Source of the DNA: Hydrogenophilales bacterium 12-61-10 | GTDB taxonomy: Bacteria > Pseudomonadota > Gammaproteobacteria > Burkholderiales > Thiobacillaceae | DNA: 64,000 nucleotides | NCBI GenBank assembly: GCA_002279795.1 | Contig: NCCT01000002.1 | Location: forward strand, 1-64,000 | Reading direction: 5' to 3' | Shown: positions 16,148-24,404 of the stretch, piece after piece | Layout: every line of letters starts with the position of its first letter | How positions within the stretch are numbered: the stretch's first letter is position 1 | Made by a program: the position numbers and the translations under genes | The notes under the pieces: generated by a model | Databases searched by the model: none | What the model saw: only the letters and a program-made list of their open reading frames with translations | Told to the model about the DNA's origin: nothing

Positions 16148-16569
16148 GCTTGCAGGGCTTTCAAATGTCCAAGTTTTGCGTAAGCGAGGATTTTCTCGTC
16201 CGCCGTGACCAGGGTGAGGTTGTGAACTCGCGCACTGGCCATCAACAGACGATCAACCGGATCACCATGCGGCGCATCGGGTAGCCGCGTCGATTCCAGC
16301 GCAATCTCCGGCATGACACCCAGCATCTGCATTCCCGGCGTGGCGGACGCCTGGCGCACCCATTCGTCAACCGGCATGGAGAGGCGGATACGGTCTTTGG
16401 CCACCAGCATGCCGATTTCCCATACCGACATCACCGATACCCACAAGGTGCCCACCCGGGCTGCCTGTTCGATACGCGAGCGCGTTAGCTCGCTCAAGCG
16501 CACCGGATCGGATTCGAGCCACAACCAGACATGCGTATCGATCACCAGCCCGCTGTCAGGCATCGGCAT
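16144..16569 (-). CDS. vapC: VapC-type PIN-domain toxin in the ruv operon
   Basis: The 141-residue PIN protein has [15 protein letters not shown] (first aspartate), [15 protein letters not shown] (glutamate) and [16 protein letters not shown] (third acid), then [11 protein letters not shown]. The family cleaves RNA. ATG 16569 overlaps the antitoxin stop. A longer reading from 16641 would run through the antitoxin gene and is rejected. It sits between yebC and ruvC, where related genomes usually have no toxin gene. Confidence 0.85.
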   Translation of the reverse strand: MPMPDSGLVIDTHVWLWLESDPVRLSELTRSRIEQAARVGTLWVSVMSVWEIGMLVAKDRIRLSMPVDEWVRQASATPGMQMLGVMPEIALESTRLPDAPHGDPVDRLLMASARVHNLTLVTADEKILAYAKLGHLKALQA

Positions 16570-16780
16570 CCCAGACTTCATCAATGGAGTGAACGATGTC
16601 GGCACGCACTTGCACTGTGCCTGCCAGACGTCCGAACACAACCGGCTCGATGGCCTCTACCGGCACCAGCCGGGCAACAGCACGCCCATGTTTGGTCAGG
16701 GTGATTTCCGCGCGCGTCCTCGCCACCAGGTCCAAGTAGGCAAGACATTTGGCTTTGAATTCGGTGGCGGGCAAGTCCAT
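16556..16780 (-). CDS. Phd/VapB-type antitoxin
   Basis: The 74-residue protein begins MDLPATEFKAKCLAYLDLVA, the Phd-like DNA-binding region, followed by ITLTKHGRAVARLVPV and an acidic tail ending in DEVWDADA. It overlaps the PIN toxin gene and should neutralise it. A perfect inverted repeat lies 10-35 bp upstream, consistent with autoregulation. An overlapping reading in another frame is a shadow. Confidence 0.85.
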   Translation of the reverse strand: MDLPATEFKAKCLAYLDLVARTRAEITLTKHGRAVARLVPVEAIEPVVFGRLAGTVQVRADIVHSIDEVWDADA

Positions 16781-16789
16781 GACGGCTCC

Positions 16790-16815
16790 ATGTGGTCATT
16801 TAATTATGACCACAT
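16790..16815 (-). promoter_or_regulatory. Operator-like inverted repeat upstream of vapB
   Basis: ATGTGGTCAT (16790-16799) and ATGACCACAT (16806-16815) are perfect 10-bp arms around TTAATT, directly upstream of the antitoxin start. Toxin-antitoxin complexes typically bind such palindromes to repress their own operon. Confidence 0.6.
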
Positions 16816-16828
16816 TAGCAAACCCGGC

Positions 16829-17560
16829 TTACTCTGGCAACATCGCGTTGGTGTAGACATCCTGCACGTCGTCGAGCACCTCCAGCGCATCCAGAATTTT
16901 CTGCATCTTCACTGCATCATCGCCGGTGAGTTCGGTCTCGGCCTCGGGACGCATGGTGATCTCGGCCACCGCCGGTTTGAATCCGGCTTTTTCCAGCGCC
17001 TCCTTCACCATTTCGAACGCCTTGGGATCGGGCGAAGTCAGCACTTCGATCGAGCCGTCCTCGTTGGGGATGATGTCGTCGGCTCCGGCTTCGAGCGCGA
17101 CTTCCATCACCGTGTCTTCGCTGGCGCCCGGCTCCAGGATGATCTGGCCGCAGTGCTTGAACTGGAATGCCACGCAGCCGTCGGTTCCCATGTTGCCGCC
17201 ATGCTTGGTGAACGCGTGGCGCACATCAGCGACGGTGCGGGTCTTGTTGTCGGTGAGGCAGTCGACGATCACCGCGACGCCGCCGATGCCGTAGCCTTCA
17301 TAGCGCGCTTCTTCGTAGTTGACGCCATCGAGCTGGCCGCTGCCGCGCTTGACCGCATTTTCGATGTTGTCCTTCGGCATCGACTCGGCCTTGGCCTTGT
17401 CGATCGCCAGCCGCAGGCGCGGGTTCATCGCCGGATCGCCGCCGCCCATCTTGGCGGCCACGGTAATTTCCTTGATAAGCTTGGTGAAGACCTTGCCGCG
17501 CTTGGCATCCTGACGCCCTTTACGGTGCTGGATGTTGGCCCATTTCGAATGTCCTGCCAT
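16829..17560 (-). CDS. yebC: YebC/PmpR-family regulator, probable translation factor
   Basis: The 243-residue protein begins [20 protein letters not shown], the invariant YebC start, and contains [18 protein letters not shown] and [19 protein letters not shown]. The family was annotated as a transcriptional regulator; more recent work ties some members to relieving ribosome stalling. ATG 17560 has GGAA upstream. It usually sits directly before ruvC; here a vapBC pair intervenes. Its start is only 21 bp from the divergent kinase gene. Confidence 0.95.
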   Translation of the reverse strand: MAGHSKWANIQHRKGRQDAKRGKVFTKLIKEITVAAKMGGGDPAMNPRLRLAIDKAKAESMPKDNIENAVKRGSGQLDGVNYEEARYEGYGIGGVAVIVDCLTDNKTRTVADVRHAFTKHGGNMGTDGCVAFQFKHCGQIILEPGASEDTVMEVALEAGADDIIPNEDGSIEVLTSPDPKAFEMVKEALEKAGFKPAVAEITMRPEAETELTGDDAVKMQKILDALEVLDDVQDVYTNAMLPE

Positions 17561-17581
17561 GTTGATTCCAACGCAAAAATA

Positions 17582-18616
17582 ATGCGCGATTTTAGCACCG
17601 ACGTCCCCCGCCTCCGCCCCCCATCGTTGCGACTCGGCATCGACCTTGGCGGCAGCAAAATCGAGCTGATCGTGCTTGGCTCCCAAGGCCAGGAAATGCT
17701 GCGCCGCCGCGTGCCGACCCCGCAAAACGATTACCTCGCCACCGTCGCTGCGGTCGCGGCGCTGGTGCACCAGGCCGAAGTCGAACTCGGGCAAGGCGGC
17801 AGCATCGGCATCGGCACGCCCGGCGCCATTTCACCTGCCAGCGGCCTGATGAAAAACTGCAACTCGACCTGTCTCAACGGTCGGCCTTTGAAGGAAGACC
17901 TCGAACGCGCGCTGAACCGCGAAGTCCGGCTTGCCAACGACGCCAACTGCCTGGCGCTGTCCGAAGCCACCGACGGCGCGGCGGCCGGGGCGGAAAGCGT
18001 ATTCGGCGTGATCCTCGGCACCGGGGTCGGCGGCGGCGTGGTGGTGCGTGGCCACGCCCTGAACGGCGTCAACGCCATCGCCGGTGAATGGGGCCATTCG
18101 CCGCTGCCCTACTTCCAGTTCGCTGCTGCGCCGTTTGACCGCACCCCCACCGGCAGCCACCCCGCCACCGGCGAAGCGCTGATCCACCCCTGGCCCAGCC
18201 CGCGCGAAATCGAAGCCGCGCCCGCCTGCTACTGCGGCAAAAAGGGGTGCGTCGAAACCTGGCTGTCCGGCCCCGGCTTTGCCGCCGACCATGTGCGCTA
18301 CGGCGGCGAAGACCTGCCCGCTATCGAGATCGCGCAGCTCGCGGCGGCCGGATATGGCCCCTGCAGCGCCACGCTGGCGCGCTACGAAGAACGCCTGGCG
18401 CGTGCGCTCGCCGGCGTCATCAATTTGCTCGATCCGGATGTGATCGTGCTGGGCGGCGGCATGTCGAACATCGTCCGGCTCTACGACACGGTGCCGATGC
18501 TGTGGCGGCGCTATGTGTTTTCCGACCGGGTGGACACCCGGCTGGCGCCGCCCCGGTTTGGCGACTCCAGCGGCGTGCGCGGCGCAGCATGGTTGTGGAA
18601 CGATGACTATGCTTAG
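17582..18616 (+). CDS. ROK-family fructokinase (Mak-like)
   Basis: The 344-residue sugar kinase has the ATP motif [16 protein letters not shown]. It has the ROK zinc motif [18 protein letters not shown] and [20 protein letters not shown]. It ends with [15 protein letters not shown], which closely resembles E. coli Mak fructokinase. It would phosphorylate fructose or a related hexose in the cytoplasm. ATG 17582 lies 21 bp from the divergent yebC start with little ribosome-site signal, so the true start could be slightly downstream. The reading frame extends far upstream antisense to yebC, which is not meaningful. Confidence 0.88.
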   Translation: MRDFSTDVPRLRPPSLRLGIDLGGSKIELIVLGSQGQEMLRRRVPTPQNDYLATVAAVAALVHQAEVELGQGGSIGIGTPGAISPASGLMKNCNSTCLNGRPLKEDLERALNREVRLANDANCLALSEATDGAAAGAESVFGVILGTGVGGGVVVRGHALNGVNAIAGEWGHSPLPYFQFAAAPFDRTPTGSHPATGEALIHPWPSPREIEAAPACYCGKKGCVETWLSGPGFAADHVRYGGEDLPAIEIAQLAAAGYGPCSATLARYEERLARALAGVINLLDPDVIVLGGGMSNIVRLYDTVPMLWRRYVFSDRVDTRLAPPRFGDSSGVRGAAWLWNDDYA

Positions 18617-18642
18617 GAGGTGGACACCCGGAGACGCCGATC

Positions 18643-19269
18643 ATGTTTTTTGCCGACCGCAATCAAGCCGCAGACCGTCTGGCCGACGCACTGGCCCGTT
18701 ATAAAGGCCAGCATCCGCTAATCCTCGCCATCCCGCGCGGCGCGGTGCCGATGGGCCAGCGGCTGGCGCGGGCGCTCGACGGCGATCTCGACGTAGTGCT
18801 GGTGCGCAAGCTGCGCGCGCCGTTCAATCCGGAATTCGCCATCGGCTCGATCGACGAATCGGGCTGGACCTATATCGCCGACTACGCGTATTCGGCCGGC
18901 GGCACGCCCGCGTATCTTGAGCAGGAAAAGCAGGCGCAACTCGACACCATCAAACAGCGCCGCCAGCAGTACACGCCCTTGCGGCCGCCGATCGATCCGG
19001 CCGGGCGCACCGTGATCGTCGTGGACGACGGACTGGCGACCGGAGCGACGATGATTTCGGCGTTGCACGCGCTGTGCGCGCAAAAGCCTGCGCGGCTGGT
19101 CTGCGCCGTGCCGGTGGCACCACCCGATACGCTGGAGCGGATTCGTCCCTATGCCGACGAAGTGGTGTGCCTGGCCGCGCCGGCCGACTTCCGCGCGGTG
19201 GGGCAGTTCTATGCAGACTTTCCGCAGATCGAGGACGCAGAAGTCGAGGCCATCCTCGGTCAGGGCTGA
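18643..19269 (+). CDS. Phosphoribosyltransferase-family protein
   Basis: The 208-residue type I PRTase fold protein has the PRPP loop TVIVVDDGLATGATMISAL and an early LILAIPRGAVPMGQRLA segment. Such stand-alone proteins, often near hydrolases or stress genes, have no firm substrate. It follows the kinase by 26 bp and is probably co-transcribed, with a GGAGG-like ribosome site ahead of ATG 18643. Purine salvage cannot be assigned. Confidence 0.85.
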   Translation: MFFADRNQAADRLADALARYKGQHPLILAIPRGAVPMGQRLARALDGDLDVVLVRKLRAPFNPEFAIGSIDESGWTYIADYAYSAGGTPAYLEQEKQAQLDTIKQRRQQYTPLRPPIDPAGRTVIVVDDGLATGATMISALHALCAQKPARLVCAVPVAPPDTLERIRPYADEVVCLAAPADFRAVGQFYADFPQIEDAEVEAILGQG

Positions 19270-19281
19270 CCGCCGGCAGCC

Positions 19282-21966
19282 TCAACGGCCGGCACGCCGC
19301 AGCCACGCCTTGCGCAACTCTTCCAGCCCGCCCATGAGCAGCGCGCCCGCCAGCGCCAGCAGCCAGACCTCCACGCCCAGCGGCGCCGTGCCGAACAGCC
19401 AGTTGCCGCCCGGGGTGTAGGCGATGAACAGCATCAGCAGCAACTCCACCGCGATGCCCAGCAGGATCAGCGGATTGCCGAACAAGCCGAACGACAGCGA
19501 CGATCTGCGCGGATGCCGGCAGAGAAAAACGTTCACCACCTGCATCATCACGATCGTCGCCAGGCAGGCCGTCGTGGCCTGCAGATACAGCGGATCGGTG
19601 CGGGCGAGCACTTCACCGTAGCGCCAGCCGGCGCCATCGAGCACGATGAAGAACACCGCCATGGCCGCAGCCGCTTCCAGCACGCCGAGGAACAGGTAGG
19701 CGCGGGCGATCAGTCCCCACGACAGCAGGCGTTCGCTGCGCGCGCGCGGCGGCCGCAGCATCACGCCGGGGTCGGGCTTTTCGGCGCCGAGTGCCAGCGC
19801 GGGCAGCATGTCGGTGCCGAGGTCGACCGCCAGAATCTGGATGATGGTCAGCGGCAACGGGATGCGAAACAGCACGAAGGCGAGATAGGGCACCAGTTCG
19901 GGAACATTCGACGACAGAATGTAGGTGAGAAACTTGCGCAGGTTGTCGAACACCGCGCGCCCCTCCTCGATGGCGGTGACGATGCTGGCGAAGTTGTCGT
20001 CGAGCAGGATCAGGTCGGCCGCTTCCTTCGCCACATCGGTGCCGCTCAACCCCATGGCCACGCCGATATCGGCGGTTTTCAGCGCCGGCGCGTCGTTCAC
20101 GCCGTCGCCGGTCACGGCGACGATCTCGCCTTTTTTCTGCAGCGCCTCGACCAGCTGCATTTTCTGCTCGGCGGCGACACGGGCGAACAGGATTTCCGGC
20201 GTATCCAGCGCCAGTTGCAGCTGGACGGGCGACAGCCGGCGCAGCTCCTCCCCGGTGATGACCCCTTGCCCGGTCTTCAGCAGGCCGATTTCACGGCCGA
20301 TGGCCTGCGCTGTGTGCGGATGGTCGCCGGTCACCATGATCACGCGTATCCCGGCGCTGGCGCAGCGGGCGATGGCTTGCTGCACTTCGGGGCGCGGTGG
20401 GTCTTCCAGCCCGACCAGCCCCGACAGCACCAGGCCGCGTTCTCCGTCCGTCAAATCGTCGGCCGCCTCGCCATGGGCAAAGGCCAGCACGCGCAGGCCG
20501 GATTCGGCCATGGCGTCTTGCGCGGCGAGCAGCCGGGTGCGTAGCGCGGCATCGAGCGGCACCACGCCGCCATCGAGCTGCACGGCATTGCAGACCTCAA
20601 GCACCGTTTCCAGCGCGCCCTTGCAGTAGAGTTTGCGTCCCCGCGACGTCTCGACCAGCACCGACATGCGCTTGCGCGCGGTGTCGAAAGGAAGCTCGCC
20701 GATACGCACGTAGCCATCGAGCTGGCCGGCGATCTGCCGCCCCATGCCGGCCAGCGCCACTTCCATCGGGTCGCCCAGCCAGGCCTGCAGACCTTGGTTG
20801 TGCGTCTGCTTCAGGCTGTGGCACAGCGCGGCATTGATGAACAGCGCGAGATGCGTCACGGCCAGCCGCGGCTCTGCTTCCAGTGCCTCTGCCGTCACCT
20901 CTTCGCCACCCAGCCACAGGCGGCGCACCGACATGCGGTTCTGCGTCAGCGTGCCGGTCTTGTCGGACAGGATCACCGTGGTCGAGCCCAGCGTTTCCAC
21001 CGCGGACAAGTGACGCACCAGTGCGTTGCGTTTCGCCATGCGCTGCGTCGCCATTGCCAGCGACAGCGTCACCGTGGGCAGCAAGCCCTCCGGCACGTTG
21101 GCGACGATGATGCCGATGGCGAACAACAGGTTCTCCCAGAACGGCAGGCCGAGCGCCTGGCCGACCAGGAAGAACGTGCCGCCCAGACCGGTGGCCAGCA
21201 GGGCCACCAGCCGCGACAGCCGTGCGATTTCGCGCTGCAGCGGCGAACTGGCCTCGCCTGCCGTTTGGGTCAGATGGGCGATCTTGCCAAACTCGGTGCG
21301 CATGCCGGTGGCGTAGACCACGGCGCGCGCCTGCCCCGACACCACCGCGGTACCCGCCAGCACGATGTTGTCGGCGAACAGCGGCGACACCGCCGGTTGA
21401 GGGTCGGCATGGCACGCGCGCGGCAAGGATTCGCCGGTGACCGTCGCGGTGTTGACGCGCAGGCCGAAAGCCTCGACCAGCCGGCAGTCGGCCGGCACCC
21501 GCGCCCCCTCCTCCAGCAATACCAGATCGCCCGGCACCAATTCGCTCGCCAGCAACTGCACCGTCTCGCCGCCGCGCATCGCCATCACCTGCTGCGGCAG
21601 CAACTGCCGCAGCGCCGCGATCGCCCGCTCGGCCTTGTAGGCCTGCCAGAACGAAAAAACGCCGTTGATGAGAATGACGCCGACGATGGCCGCGCCCAGC
21701 CGCGCCATGCCCTGACCGGGCTCGAAATGGTCGGCTAAAAATGCCAGTGCCGCGCCCAGCCACAGGATGATGGCGAAGAAATGCGTGAATTCGCGGGCAA
21801 ATCGGATCAGCAGCGGCTCGCGTCGCACTTCCTCGACATGGTTGGAACCGAACTCCGACTGCCGCCGCGCGGCCTCGGCGGCCGTCAGGCCCGCCGCGCG
21901 AGTGTGCAGGCTGGCAAGCGCTTGTTCGGCAGTGAGGCTTTGAATGTGCACAGGGGAGTCCGCCAT
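19282..21966 (-). CDS. P-type cation ATPase of the P2 (Na/K- or Ca-ATPase-like) class
   Basis: This is an 894-residue P-type ATPase. It has the actuator motif TVTGESLP, the phosphorylation site LSDKTGTLTQNRMSVRRL, the nucleotide motif KGALETVLEVC, and the hinge VTGDGVNDAPALKTADIGVA. Helix 4 reads IIVANVPEGLLPTVTLSL and helix 6 DLGTDMLPALALGAEKPD, both closer to Na/K-ATPase (P2C) than to typical bacterial Ca pumps. I start at ATG 21966 with AGGGAAG upstream. It is convergent with the phosphoribosyltransferase gene. The ion is unknown. Confidence 0.88.
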   Translation of the reverse strand: MADSPVHIQSLTAEQALASLHTRAAGLTAAEAARRQSEFGSNHVEEVRREPLLIRFAREFTHFFAIILWLGAALAFLADHFEPGQGMARLGAAIVGVILINGVFSFWQAYKAERAIAALRQLLPQQVMAMRGGETVQLLASELVPGDLVLLEEGARVPADCRLVEAFGLRVNTATVTGESLPRACHADPQPAVSPLFADNIVLAGTAVVSGQARAVVYATGMRTEFGKIAHLTQTAGEASSPLQREIARLSRLVALLATGLGGTFFLVGQALGLPFWENLLFAIGIIVANVPEGLLPTVTLSLAMATQRMAKRNALVRHLSAVETLGSTTVILSDKTGTLTQNRMSVRRLWLGGEEVTAEALEAEPRLAVTHLALFINAALCHSLKQTHNQGLQAWLGDPMEVALAGMGRQIAGQLDGYVRIGELPFDTARKRMSVLVETSRGRKLYCKGALETVLEVCNAVQLDGGVVPLDAALRTRLLAAQDAMAESGLRVLAFAHGEAADDLTDGERGLVLSGLVGLEDPPRPEVQQAIARCASAGIRVIMVTGDHPHTAQAIGREIGLLKTGQGVITGEELRRLSPVQLQLALDTPEILFARVAAEQKMQLVEALQKKGEIVAVTGDGVNDAPALKTADIGVAMGLSGTDVAKEAADLILLDDNFASIVTAIEEGRAVFDNLRKFLTYILSSNVPELVPYLAFVLFRIPLPLTIIQILAVDLGTDMLPALALGAEKPDPGVMLRPPRARSERLLSWGLIARAYLFLGVLEAAAAMAVFFIVLDGAGWRYGEVLARTDPLYLQATTACLATIVMMQVVNVFLCRHPRRSSLSFGLFGNPLILLGIAVELLLMLFIAYTPGGNWLFGTAPLGVEVWLLALAGALLMGGLEELRKAWLRRAGR

Positions 21967-22215
21967 GTCTTCCCTGTCCAGCATAGTTCAGGGGCTCGCG
22001 TTCGCGTGCCTGATGCTCCGCGCCCGGCGCCTGCCCGGGTTAGACCCATCCTGTCATGTCCTGTTGGTGGATTGCAGGTCGGCCGTTGTCTTGATAGACG
22101 CCGAATTTGGTCTAGCTTGATAAGCCCCGGCCTTGTCCTGGCATGGGGATACGCGTTTTTTTAACCCCGGCATCCGGCCCGCGCATCGACCCCGCAATCA
22201 TAAACAGGAATCCGA

Positions 22216-22614
22216 ATGACCCCACTCACCCCCTCCCAGATCGACCAGCTCACGCTGCAGCTGAAGAAGGATTACCAGGCCTTGCTGATCGAGGTCGGTC
22301 AGGAACTGGCCAACTCCGGCAACCAGCACCGCATCGAACTGCTCAACCGCGAGCCGGGCGACAGCGGCGATGAGTCTCTGGCCAGTTCGCTGGCGGATTT
22401 CAATCTGGCGGTGGTGGACCGTCACGTGCATGAACTGCGGGACATCGAATCGACTTTCAAGCGCTTCAAGGACGCCACCTACGGCGTGTGCGTCGACTGC
22501 GGCGACAGCATCAGCTTCGCCCGCCTGCAGGCCTACCCCACCGCCAAGCGCTGCCTTGCATGCCAGGAAAAACACGAGCGGGAATACGCACAAGGCGGCC
22601 ACTCCAGCATGTAA
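22216..22614 (+). CDS. TraR/DksA-family zinc-finger protein
   Basis: The 132-residue protein has an N-terminal helical hairpin (LTLQLKKDYQALLIEVGQEL) and a C-terminal C4 zinc finger (CVDCGDSISFARLQAYPTAK then CLACQ). DksA-like proteins bind the RNA polymerase secondary channel. The hairpin tip here lacks the DxxDxA motif of true DksA, so it is a DksA-like protein of uncertain effect. The 249 bp upstream (21967-22215) hold no gene; a weak promoter-like TTGATA is the only signal there. Confidence 0.88.
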   Translation: MTPLTPSQIDQLTLQLKKDYQALLIEVGQELANSGNQHRIELLNREPGDSGDESLASSLADFNLAVVDRHVHELRDIESTFKRFKDATYGVCVDCGDSISFARLQAYPTAKRCLACQEKHEREYAQGGHSSM

Positions 22615-22659
22615 GGCAGTCCATCGAATGCCTGCTGCGACGACGGAATCACGCGAAAA

Positions 22660-23313
22660 TCAGGCGTGCGGGATCGGCGCAAAATGCCCGGCGAACCAGA
22701 GCGCGGCCCGCTGCGCCACCTGTTGCAGCGTGCCGGCCTCCTCGAACAAGTGGGTCGCACCGGGAACAATGCTCAATTCCTTTTCGCAAGTCAGCTGGTC
22801 GTAGGCCTGCTGGTTGAGTTCGATCACGCCGTCGTCCCATCCGCCGACCAGCAGCAGAGTCGGCGCGCTCACGGTCGCCAGCGCGGTGCGGCTGGCCAGG
22901 TCGGGGCGACCGCCACGCGACACCACGGCCGCAGCATCCGCCCCCAGCAGCGCTGCCGCTTCGATCGCCGCGGCAGCGCCGGTGCTGGCGCCGAAGAATC
23001 CCAGTGGCAAGCCGCGCGCAATGGGCTGACCATGCGCCCAGCGCGCCGCCGCCAGCAGGCGTTGCGTCAGCAGGCCAATGTCGAAGCGCTGGGCGACATC
23101 GCGGTCTTCTTGCGGCGTCAGCAAATCCATCAGCAAGGTGCCCACGCCCGCTTCGCGCAACACGCCGGCGACATAGTTGTTGCGCGGCGAATGGCGCGAC
23201 GAACCGCTGCCGTGGGCGAATAGCACCAGCCCGAGCGCATGCCCGGGAATCTCCAGCATGCCTTCGACCGTGACGCTGTCGGCGGGAATATGGACCAGCG
23301 TGGACGTGTTCAT
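22660..23313 (-). CDS. Alpha/beta hydrolase (dienelactone hydrolase-like)
   Basis: The 217-residue protein has the alpha/beta hydrolase fold with oxyanion strand LVLFAHGSGSSRHSPRNNYV, nucleophile elbow GFFGASTGAAAAI (Ser), acid in VGGWDDGVI, and histidine in IVPGATHLFEE. There is no signal peptide, so it is cytoplasmic. I chose ATG 23313; a longer reading adds a Pro/Arg-rich segment of no family likeness. It overlaps the radical SAM gene by 4 bp and is part of the AmmeMemoRadiSam operon. Substrate unknown. Confidence 0.82.
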   Translation of the reverse strand: MNTSTLVHIPADSVTVEGMLEIPGHALGLVLFAHGSGSSRHSPRNNYVAGVLREAGVGTLLMDLLTPQEDRDVAQRFDIGLLTQRLLAAARWAHGQPIARGLPLGFFGASTGAAAAIEAAALLGADAAAVVSRGGRPDLASRTALATVSAPTLLLVGGWDDGVIELNQQAYDQLTCEKELSIVPGATHLFEEAGTLQQVAQRAALWFAGHFAPIPHA

Positions 23314-24404
23314 GGGCGGGACGCTGGATGCAGGGCAATCGGGATGCGGCGGTTGCCGAAGGCGGGGTGGCTGGAATCGAAATGCCCCGCGATGGCATGG
23401 CCGCAATGCGGGCAGCGGCCCTCCGGGGTCACGCTGTTGCGCTCGATGCGATACCAGTCGCGCACGATCAACGGATCATGGCAACCCGGGCAGAAGGTGG
23501 TGCCGCCCGTGGTGTCGTGCACGTTGCCGGTATAGACGTAATGCAGACCGGCCTTCTGCGCAATGTCGCGCGCGCGGGAGAGCGTGGACGGCGGGGTGGG
23601 CGGCACGTCGCGCATTTTCCAGTCCGGATGGAAGGCGGAGAAATGCAGCGGCACCTCGGGGCCGAGTTCGCGCATGATCCACTGGCTCATCGCTGCGATC
23701 TCGACATCGGAATCGTTGTGGCCGGGAATCAGCAGCGTGGTGATTTCAGTCCACACGTTGGTCTCGCGCTTCAGGTACACCAGCGTATCGAGCACCGGTT
23801 GCAGGCGCGCGCCGGTCAGCTTGAAATAGAAGTCCTCGGTGAAGGCCTTCAAGTCGACGTTGGCCGCGTCCATTTTGGCGAAGAATTCGCGACGCGGCGC
23901 TTCATGAATGTAGCCGGCGGTGACCGCCACCGTCTTGAGGCCGCGCGCATGGCAGGCGTCGGCCACGTCCAGCGCGTATTCGGCGAAGATCACCGGGTCG
24001 TTGTAGGTGAAAGCCACGCTCTTGCTGCCGGCACGTTCCGCCGCGGCGGCAATCTCGTCCGGCGACGCCTGGTCCATCAGCGTGTCGGTCTCGCGCGACT
24101 TGGAAATGTCCCAGTTCTGGCAAAACTTGCAGGCGAGGTTGCAGCCGGCGGTGCCGAACGAAAACACCGACGAACCCGGATAAAAATGGTTCAGCGGCTT
24201 TTTCTCGATGGGGTCGACGCAGAAGCCGGACGAACGGCCATAGGTGGTGAGCACCATCTGCCCACCCTCCATCTTGCGTACGAAACACAGCCCGCGCTGG
24301 CCCTCGTGCAGCTTGCAGTCGCGCGGGCAGAGATCGCACTGGATGCGGCCGTCGGGCAGCGCGTGCCACCAGCGCGCGGGGTGATGCGATTCGTTCACGC
24401 TCAT
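23310..24404 (-). CDS. amrS: AmmeMemoRadiSam system radical SAM enzyme
   Basis: The 364-residue protein has the radical SAM cluster CNLACKFCQNW, with preceding PGSSVFSFGTAG. It also has an N-terminal CDLCPRDCKLHEGQRGLC cysteine region and a C-terminal zinc-like CPGCHDP...CPHCG pair. This matches the radical SAM component always found with AMMECR1 and MEMO homologues. The reaction is not assigned here. Start ATG 24404 overlaps the amrB-amrA stop, so the order amrBA-amrS-hydrolase is one operon. Confidence 0.9.
   Translation of the reverse strand: MSVNESHHPARWWHALPDGRIQCDLCPRDCKLHEGQRGLCFVRKMEGGQMVLTTYGRSSGFCVDPIEKKPLNHFYPGSSVFSFGTAGCNLACKFCQNWDISKSRETDTLMDQASPDEIAAAAERAGSKSVAFTYNDPVIFAEYALDVADACHARGLKTVAVTAGYIHEAPRREFFAKMDAANVDLKAFTEDFYFKLTGARLQPVLDTLVYLKRETNVWTEITTLLIPGHNDSDVEIAAMSQWIMRELGPEVPLHFSAFHPDWKMRDVPPTPPSTLSRARDIAQKAGLHYVYTGNVHDTTGGTTFCPGCHDPLIVRDWYRIERNSVTPEGRCPHCGHAIAGHFDSSHPAFGNRRIPIALHPASRP

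Noticed and set aside
16313..17581. N-terminal extension of the ROK kinase frame
   Set aside because: It runs antisense through yebC and vapBC; the kinase fold begins at the ATP motif just after ATG 17582.
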